Assembly: GCA_021736615.1 (NCBI GenBank)
Contig: JAIPFN010000084.1
Coordinates: 1-5,132 of the forward strand
Direction of reading: 5' to 3'
DNA: 5,132 nt
Source: Phycisphaerae bacterium
GTDB lineage: Bacteria; Planctomycetota; Phycisphaerae; Sedimentisphaerales; Anaerohalosphaeraceae
The notes under the pieces are model-generated. The model worked only from the letters and a program-made list of their open reading frames with translations. It was not told the origin of the DNA and did not search any database. Positions 1-4,170 of this stretch are shown here, one piece after another. A program made the translations under genes and the position numbers. Every line of letters starts with the position of its first letter. The stretch's first letter is position 1.

Positions 1-213
1 GCCCAAAGCAACCTGAAGCTCCTGGAGAATAAACCAGGGACCACCGGAAGTCAGATCGTATGCTTTCATGGGACTGGAACCACCAACCGTTGAGTCGTAG
101 GACTCAAAATCATCGATGACCCAGGCATTGATCTTAGATCCGGCCATCGAAACTCCGCATAACACAGTCACCGAAACGGCAACCAAAACCAAAATCATTT
201 TCTTCGTTTTCAT
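1..213 (-). CDS. Secreted protein of unknown function, N-terminal part
   Basis: The first 71 codons of a leftward gene are present; the rest lies beyond the left edge. The ATG at 213-211 is preceded by AAAGGAG with a 7-base spacer, which fixes the start well. The protein begins with a classic signal peptide: MKTKK, then a hydrophobic stretch (about residues 6-20) and a likely signal peptidase I site after VSMA (residue 24). There is no proper lipobox around the Cys at 19, so a lipoprotein is unlikely. The mature part opens with an aromatic and acidic segment containing DDFESYD (34-40), followed by a Gly/Ser-rich stretch. In my knowledge, DDFESY-like starts are frequent in planctomycete secreted proteins, often ones with LamG/concanavalin-like or carbohydrate-binding domains, but no such domain is visible in this fragment. 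Export is well supported; the function is not known. The gene is divergent from aspS and sits behind a long structured leader. Confidence 0.85.
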   Translation of the reverse strand, partial: MKTKKMILVLVAVSVTVLCGVSMAGSKINAWVIDDFESYDSTVGGSSPMKAYDLTSGGPWFILQELQVALG

Positions 214-220
214 TACCGGT

Positions 221-227
221 CTCCTTT
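221..227 (-). promoter_or_regulatory. Ribosome binding site of the leftward secreted gene
   Basis: The minus strand reads AAAGGAG at 227-221, seven bases before the ATG at 213. This near-perfect Shine-Dalgarno sequence decides the start. It begins only about ten bases after the U tract of the hairpin at 267-237. Confidence 0.8.
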
Positions 228-236
228 AAATAAAAC

Positions 237-267
237 AAAAAAAAACAGACATCACAATAATGCCTGT
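237..267 (-). terminator. Intrinsic terminator-like hairpin in the leader of the leftward gene
   Basis: On the minus strand, ACAGGCAT (267-260) pairs with ATGTCTGT (252-245) across a 7-base loop. The stem has eight pairs, one of them a G·U. It runs straight into T residues at 245-237 (the first one in the stem), then G and four more T. This is the layout of a Rho-independent terminator, with a moderately weak stem and a strong U tract. On the plus strand the same stem has an A·C mismatch and is preceded by A residues, so the minus strand is the relevant one. It lies between the only good minus-strand promoter and the ribosome binding site of the secreted gene. It may therefore attenuate that gene or end a short separate transcript. 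Confidence 0.6.
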
Positions 268-398
268 CGATTGGAACCTATGATCACTCGGCAGCGAGCG
301 ATAAAGATGAGTTGATCGGACTTGTTTTTGGGGGACGTGGAAACAACGGAAGCGTCGATCCCAGTATACTTGTCAATAAGCTTTACAATAACACCCAT
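252..398 (-). CDS. Possible small protein or leader peptide, 48 codons
   Basis: An ATG-started frame of 48 codons ends with TGA at 254-252. An AAAGG (412-408) lies nine bases before the ATG, and a consensus promoter (484-456) lies upstream. The peptide starts MGVIVKLIDKYTG and ends GSNRQALL; it is rich in Ile and Val (7 and 5 residues). It has no signal peptide, no membrane segment and no run of one amino acid of the kind seen in classical attenuator leader peptides. No family was recognised. The stop codon falls on the first bases of the 3' arm of the terminator-like hairpin, so a ribosome finishing this frame would cover that hairpin. It may be a true small gene with its own terminator, a leader ORF controlling the secreted gene downstream, or a chance frame. 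The opposite strand is also open in the same register (261-470), which weakens the coding case. Confidence 0.3.
   Translation of the reverse strand: MGVIVKLIDKYTGIDASVVSTSPKNKSDQLIFIARCRVIIGSNRQALL
283..302 (-). other. Eight-pair tetraloop hairpin in the minus-strand leader
   Basis: Minus-strand ATCGCTCG (302-295) pairs with CGAGTGAT (290-283) around a CTGC tetraloop. The single non-Watson-Crick position is a G·U pair in the minus-strand RNA but an A·C mismatch in the plus-strand RNA, so the structure favours leftward transcription. It lies 15 bases upstream of the terminator-like hairpin and could be part of a regulatory leader. No known riboswitch class was recognised. Confidence 0.45.
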
Positions 399-455
399 AA
401 ATCCACGCCTTTGAAGTTTAAGGCAAAACTGCTCAAATACTTGAGTATTATCTTC

Positions 456-484
456 AGTATAGCTTTATAATGAGGTAGTGTCAA
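456..484 (-). promoter_or_regulatory. Sigma70-type promoter, leftward
   Basis: The minus strand has a perfect -35 TTGACA (484-479), a 17-base spacer and -10 TATACT (461-456). The expected start of transcription is near 449, which leaves a leader of about 235 bases before the secreted gene's ATG at 213. No comparably good minus-strand promoter was seen closer to that gene. Confidence 0.65.
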
Positions 485-533
485 GAATTATTTACTAAAA
501 CTGCATGTTTCGGAGGATGTTTTTATTAGTTTA

Positions 534-562
534 TTGACTTTGGGGGGGGATTTGGGTATTAT
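534..562 (+). promoter_or_regulatory. Sigma70-type promoter of aspS, with G8 tract in the spacer
   Basis: A -35 TTGACT (534-539) and a -10 TATTAT (557-562) are separated by exactly 17 bases. The expected start of transcription is near 569, giving a 5' leader of about 37 bases before the aspS ATG. The spacer contains eight consecutive G (542-549) followed by ATTTGGG. A homopolymer here means that slippage would change the -35/-10 distance. Confidence 0.65.
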
Positions 563-605
563 GACGGTCTTAAATTTTATGATTTCTTACTGAAAGTGTC
601 TTGAA

Positions 606-2411
606 ATGCTTAAACGAACGAAAAATTGCGGCCAATTGCGTAAAAGTGATGTTGGTGAAGATATTGTTGTTGCCGGTTGGGTACACTCGTACCGTGACCA
701 CGGGAGCCTGGTTTTTGTCGATCTTCGTGATCGATACGGGCTTGTTCAGCTTGTATTCGACCCGGAGACGCATCCGGCGGCGCACGAGATAGCACGCAAG
801 GTTCGCAGCGAGTGGGTTCTCGCCGCTGCCGGTACCGTTCGGCCGCGGTCGGAGGGTATGGAAAATCCGAAGATGGATACAGGCGAGATAGAGATCGCTG
901 TCAGCGAGCTTGAGGTTCTTAACGTCTCCAAGACGCCTCCGTTCGAGGTTGATAACGCCGATAAGGTCAACGAGGAACTTCGGTTGACCCACCGCTATAT
1001 CGATATGCGTCGGCCCAAAGCTATGAATATGATCCGGACCCGCCATAAAGTCGCTAAACTCGTTCGTGACTACCTCGACGAGAACGGATTCTTCGAGATC
1101 GAAACACCTATGCTCGGCAAAAGCACTCCGGAAGGAGCGAGAGATTTTCTCGTACCGAGCAGACTTTACCACGGCGCGTTCTACGCCCTGCCGCAGTCGC
1201 CGCAGCTGTTCAAGCAGATACTTATGGTCGGCGGAGTTGATAAATATTTCCAGATCGTCCGGTGCTTCCGCGATGAGGACCCGCGTGCCGACCGCCAGGC
1301 CGAGTTTACGCAGATCGATATCGAGATGAGCTTCGTCGACAGTGACGATGTTATCTCGATGAACGAAGGGATGATCGCCAAGGTGTTTAATGAGATAAAA
1401 GGCGCCAATGTGCAGCTTCCGATCAAACGTATGACATACAAAGACGCTGTAGATAACTATGGTATCGACCGGCCCGACCTGCGGTTTGATATGAAGCTTA
1501 AGGACATCAGCGACATTGCTAAGGATACCGATTTTAAGGTATTCAGCGCGACCGTTGAAAAAGGCGGAGTCGTCAAGGGGCTGTGTGCTCCGGGCGGTGC
1601 AAAGTATTCTCGCCGAGACATCGAAAAGACACTTACCGACTTCGTAGCCGACTTCGAGGCTAAGGGGCTTGCGTGGCTTAAGGTTGTCAAGGAAGAAGGC
1701 GCAGATGAGATCACGCTGGCAAGCAGCATTGCCAAGTTCTTTAGCGACGACCAGAAAAAACAGATTATCGAGCGGTTTGACGCAAAGGAAGACGACCTTA
1801 TTTTGCTTGTGGCAGACAAAGAAGAGATCGCCAACAAGGCACTTGCTCCTTTGCGTGTTAAGCTTGGCGCCGACCTTGGTCTTTATGAAAAAAATGCACT
1901 CGAATTTGTGTGGGTTGTGGACTTTCCGATGTTTGAGTGGAACGAAGACAGCCAGCGTTATGACTCGCTTCATCATCCGTTTACGGCTCCGCTTGAATCC
2001 GAACTACACAAACTCGACACCGATCCGGGCAATATTATTTCGCAGGCGTATGACCTTGTCGTCAACGGTTCGGAAGTCGGCGGCGGAAGTATTCGTATAC
2101 ATGACCCCAAAACACAGGAAAAAGTTTTCGGGCTGCTTAATATTACAAAAGAACAGGCTAACGACCAGTTTGGGTTCTTCCTGAAGGCACTGGAGTACGG
2201 CGCACCGCCGCATGGCGGTTTGGCGTTTGGGCTGGACAGGCTAGTAATGCTGCTGACGGGTACGGATAACATCCGTGACGTAATCGCATTCCCGAAAACA
2301 CAGCGCGGACAGTGCCTGCTGACAGACGCTCCAAGCCTGGTAGACCAAAAACAGCTCGACGAACTTAACCTGCGAACACAGAAGCATTTGAACCAGATTT
2401 CTGAAGAGTAA
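606..2411 (+). CDS. aspS: Aspartyl-tRNA synthetase, bacterial type, probably non-discriminating
   Basis: This cytoplasmic class II synthetase charges tRNA-Asp with aspartate using ATP. At 601 residues it has the usual bacterial length and is complete. An N-terminal anticodon-binding OB fold (about 1-110, with GWVHSYRDHG) is followed by the catalytic core. Motif 1 is around GFFEIETPML (161-170). The aspartate and ATP site includes QSPQLFK (197-203). Motif 2 is FRDEDPRADRQ with Arg222. A bacterial GAD insertion spans roughly 310-410. Next comes GGGSIRIHD, and motif 3 is GLAFGLDRL with Arg545. The ATG at 606 is the only reasonable start, since an in-frame TGA lies at 591-593. No strong Shine-Dalgarno sequence precedes it. 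His32 and Gly84 match residues reported to let non-discriminating AspRS also charge tRNA-Asn. If so, Asn-tRNA would be completed by GatCAB. It has its own promoter and is transcribed away from the secreted gene on its left. Confidence 0.98.
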   Translation: MLKRTKNCGQLRKSDVGEDIVVAGWVHSYRDHGSLVFVDLRDRYGLVQLVFDPETHPAAHEIARKVRSEWVLAAAGTVRPRSEGMENPKMDTGEIEIAVSELEVLNVSKTPPFEVDNADKVNEELRLTHRYIDMRRPKAMNMIRTRHKVAKLVRDYLDENGFFEIETPMLGKSTPEGARDFLVPSRLYHGAFYALPQSPQLFKQILMVGGVDKYFQIVRCFRDEDPRADRQAEFTQIDIEMSFVDSDDVISMNEGMIAKVFNEIKGANVQLPIKRMTYKDAVDNYGIDRPDLRFDMKLKDISDIAKDTDFKVFSATVEKGGVVKGLCAPGGAKYSRRDIEKTLTDFVADFEAKGLAWLKVVKEEGADEITLASSIAKFFSDDQKKQIIERFDAKEDDLILLVADKEEIANKALAPLRVKLGADLGLYEKNALEFVWVVDFPMFEWNEDSQRYDSLHHPFTAPLESELHKLDTDPGNIISQAYDLVVNGSEVGGGSIRIHDPKTQEKVFGLLNITKEQANDQFGFFLKALEYGAPPHGGLAFGLDRLVMLLTGTDNIRDVIAFPKTQRGQCLLTDAPSLVDQKQLDELNLRTQKHLNQISEE

Positions 2412-2528
2412 GGCGTAAAGCTAAAAGCGAAAAGAGTAATGCGGCGTTGGTTTTAATCTGGATGGTTAGCGTGTTTTCTGAGTGTGTCTTTTCCATGAAG
2501 GGCATGAATCCCAACGTCAAGCTGTGAC

Positions 2529-2580
2529 GCAAGCGGAAAACGAAAAACAAAGGGATTCGAAAAAATTTCTTGCTTTTTTT
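2529..2580 (+). terminator. Weak terminator candidate after aspS
   Basis: GCAAG (2529-2533) can pair with CTTGC (2569-2573), and AAA with TTT can extend this past a three-base bulge. The 3' arm runs into seven T (2574-2580). The loop is long and A-rich, so the hairpin is not strong. It is nevertheless the best U-tract structure between aspS and the next gene. Its 3' end overlaps the -35 of the downstream promoter. Confidence 0.3.
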
Positions 2581-2597
2581 AAAAAAACAGGTATACT
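2570..2597 (+). promoter_or_regulatory. Promoter candidate of the propeller-dockerin gene
   Basis: TTGCTT (2570-2575) and TATACT (2592-2597) are 16 bases apart. An A6 tract just upstream (2560-2565) could act like an UP element. Part of the spacer is a perfect 14-base T7A7 palindrome (2574-2587). The predicted start near 2604 leaves a 5' leader of about 50 AT-rich bases before the start codon at 2656. Confidence 0.5.
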
Positions 2598-2645
2598 TAT
2601 GTTTAATCCAATCAATTAAACTTATTTATATCGATCTAAATTTTT

Positions 2646-2653
2646 GAGGTGGT
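2646..2653 (+). promoter_or_regulatory. Ribosome binding site that favours the GTG start at 2656
   Basis: GAGGTGGT at 2646-2653 differs by one base from the extended Shine-Dalgarno GAGGTGAT. Its GAGG core ends six bases before GTG at 2656. The earlier in-frame TTG at 2644 would overlap this site and has only AT-rich sequence before it. Confidence 0.6.
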
Positions 2654-2655
2654 GT

Positions 2656-4077
2656 GTGGAAATAAATAAGCTGGTATTTCAAAAAAGAACACTCTGGTTA
2701 ATAGCCTTGTTGTTGTTTTCACCAAACATATTATTTGCAAAATGGTCAGAAAAACAAATCCTCACTCCTTCTGATAGCAATATAAATGATCTACACGGAC
2801 ATGCTGTAGCTCTAGACGGGCAATATGCTATTGTAAGTTCATTTGAATATTCAGATGAACCGAAAGCTCCATGTATTGCTTACATATATAAATATAACGA
2901 CCAAAGCTCTACATGGGTTCAACATGCGATATTGAATCCTCCTGGCGATAGCCAAGAAAATTCTTTTGGATGTGCCGTTTCTATAAGTGGTAATTATGCA
3001 ATAGTTGGCGCAAAAGATGATAATTCAATTGATTACAGTTCTGGAGCAGCTTTTGTTTTTAAATGTGAAGAAGACAGTTGGACACTTTGCCAAAAAATAA
3101 CAGCTTTAGATGGCGAGGAAGCAGCCAGGTTTGGCAGCAATGTTGCAATAGATGGAGATACCGCAATAATTGGCGCACCTGGAGATAATGATAAAGGCAC
3201 AAGTGCCGGGGCTGCATATATTTTTAAAATAGAAGGTGATAGTTGGATTCAAAAACAAAAACTTTTTGCTTCTAACGAAAACGGCGGAGATTATTTTGGG
3301 ACTAATGTCGATATTTGCGGTAAGAATGCAATAGTAGGAGCATATGGTAAAGAAACAAATGGGACTCATTCAGGAGCAGCTTATATTTTTCATTTTGACG
3401 GAAATAATTGGTTTGAACAAGATAAGTTACTTGGTTCCGACACAGATCAATATGATGTTTTCGGTTGGAGAGTTTCAATTTGCGAGAATTATGCCTTAGT
3501 CAGTGCGCAAGGATACAACAGCGACTCTGGCGCTGCATTTATTTTCAAAAAAAACACACCCACAGATAGTTGGAAAGAAGTAAAAAAGGTTATTGCATCC
3601 GACTCTAGAAGATATGATTATTTTGGTCGCTCAGTTGCTACTGATGGTGTTTTTTTTGTTGTGGGTTCCATTTTTTCAGGCAGTTGCATTTCTAATGGGG
3701 GAAAGTTATATGTATATAAATTCGTTGGTTCTGAATTAGTTGAATGGGCAAGACTTTGTAACTCACAAGCATACAGTAACGGTTTATTTGGTCATTCAGC
3801 CGCAATAGATAATGGAAGAATTTTGGCAAGTTGCCCAGGTTTAGATTACGAAGATTCACCTCCCGGAAGAGTTTATTACTTTGAAAATACTCCCTTAGAA
3901 GCAGACCTTGATGGAAACTCATTTGTGAACCTTAAAGACTTTGTATTTCTGGCTGAATCATGGCTTGATAATGGATGTACGCAAATCCAAGGCAATTGCA
4001 ATGGTTGCGATCTTGACGAGTCGGGACAAGTAGATATAAATGACATAGGAATATTTTCTATGAAATGGCTTAACTGA
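2656..4077 (+). CDS. Secreted FG-GAP seven-bladed propeller protein with dockerin-like C-terminus
   Basis: Starting at GTG 2656 the protein has 473 residues; TTG at 2644 would add four. A signal peptide (MEINKL, basic QKR, hydrophobic LWLIALLLF, likely cleavage after NILFA at 28) sends it across the inner membrane. Residues 30-413 form seven repeats of about 50-58 residues. The first six open with Trp, the seventh with a Trp one to two residues in. Each has an FG or HG turn, a hydrophobic strand such as DTAIIGAPGD, and a closing GAAYIF-like strand. This matches FG-GAP_2-type repeats of integrin-alpha-like beta-propellers. Residues 416-473 hold two EF-hand-like loops: DLDGNSFVNLKD (417-428) and DLDESGQVDIND (452-463), each followed by a helix ending in W-L. 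This is a dockerin type I-like pair, widespread in planctomycete exported proteins. A binding or surface-display role is inferred; no catalytic residues are seen. Its codon use is far more AT-rich than that of aspS. Confidence 0.9.
   Translation: MEINKLVFQKRTLWLIALLLFSPNILFAKWSEKQILTPSDSNINDLHGHAVALDGQYAIVSSFEYSDEPKAPCIAYIYKYNDQSSTWVQHAILNPPGDSQENSFGCAVSISGNYAIVGAKDDNSIDYSSGAAFVFKCEEDSWTLCQKITALDGEEAARFGSNVAIDGDTAIIGAPGDNDKGTSAGAAYIFKIEGDSWIQKQKLFASNENGGDYFGTNVDICGKNAIVGAYGKETNGTHSGAAYIFHFDGNNWFEQDKLLGSDTDQYDVFGWRVSICENYALVSAQGYNSDSGAAFIFKKNTPTDSWKEVKKVIASDSRRYDYFGRSVATDGVFFVVGSIFSGSCISNGGKLYVYKFVGSELVEWARLCNSQAYSNGLFGHSAAIDNGRILASCPGLDYEDSPPGRVYYFENTPLEADLDGNSFVNLKDFVFLAESWLDNGCTQIQGNCNGCDLDESGQVDINDIGIFSMKWLN
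2743..3894 (+). repeat. Seven tandem FG-GAP-like protein repeats
   Basis: The conserved Trp codons of the units lie at 2743, 2914, 3079, 3244, 3409, 3571 and 3745, a period of 54-58 codons; units 2, 3 and 4 are exactly 55 codons each. Units 3-5 are most alike, sharing DYFG or similar, then a strand, then SGAAYIF. Unit 1 has HG in place of FG, and unit 6 lacks the GAPGD-like loop. The repeats are degenerate at the DNA level, so this is an old protein repeat and not a recent DNA duplication. Confidence 0.8.
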
Positions 4078-4095
4078 CAGAACTAAATCATTAGC

Positions 4096-4130
4096 AAAAA
4101 AACTTAAAAGACACAAGAATTAGTTTTTTT
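4096..4130 (+). terminator. Weak A/U-rich terminator candidate after the propeller gene
   Basis: A7 (4096-4102) followed by CT and AA can pair with TTAG and T7 (4120-4130) with one bulged T, around a 12-base A-rich loop. The stem has only one G-C pair and its U tract is part of the stem, so it is a poor intrinsic terminator. Read-through into the sulfatase gene, which starts 93 bases after the stop codon, cannot be excluded. Confidence 0.25.
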
Positions 4131-4158
4131 CACAAAATCGCTCAGGCATATTAACTAT

Positions 4159-4163
4159 AAGGA
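4159..4163 (+). promoter_or_regulatory. Ribosome binding site of the sulfatase gene
   Basis: AAGGA at 4159-4163 is seven bases before the ATG at 4171 and supports that start. No convincing -35/-10 pair at good spacing was found between 4078 and 4170, so the gene may depend on transcription from upstream. Confidence 0.65.
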
Positions 4164-4170
4164 TCTCATT

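Noticed and set aside
363..376. TTGACA (376-371) and TATACT (368-363) on the minus strand as a promoter
   Set aside because: The two hexamers are only two bases apart. No -10 lies about 17 bases after this TTGACA and no good -35 lies 17 bases before this TATACT. The pair at 484-456 has correct spacing.
261..470. A 69-codon open frame on the plus strand in the divergent intergenic region
   Set aside because: It has no ATG or GTG start near its beginning, no ribosome binding site, and is in the mirror register of the 48-codon minus ORF. It could be a remnant of an old gene, but the evidence is too thin to annotate.
570..1976. A 468-codon open frame on the minus strand opposite aspS
   Set aside because: It is in exact codon register with aspS, so its stop codons would correspond to TTA, CTA and TCA in aspS, which that gene avoids. 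The frame is open because of aspS codon choice; its translation resembles no family, while aspS is strongly conserved.
2515..2529. CGTCA-AGCTG-TGACG hairpin as the aspS terminator
   Set aside because: The five-pair stem is followed by CAAGCGG on the plus strand and by TTGGG on the minus strand, with no U tract on either side.
2365..2550. A 61-codon minus-strand frame across the end of aspS
   Set aside because: It overlaps the aspS C-terminus, has no clear ribosome binding site and has a low-complexity translation with no recognisable domain.
2644..2655. TTG at 2644 as the start of the propeller gene
   Set aside because: It overlaps the GAGGTGGT ribosome binding site, which is placed correctly for GTG at 2656. 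The four extra residues would precede a signal peptide that is already complete.
4126..4160. TTCACA (4129-4134) with TATTAA (4149-4154) as the sulfatase promoter
   Set aside because: The spacer is only 14 bases and the -10 is weak; at 17 bases the sequence is TAACTA, which is also a poor match.
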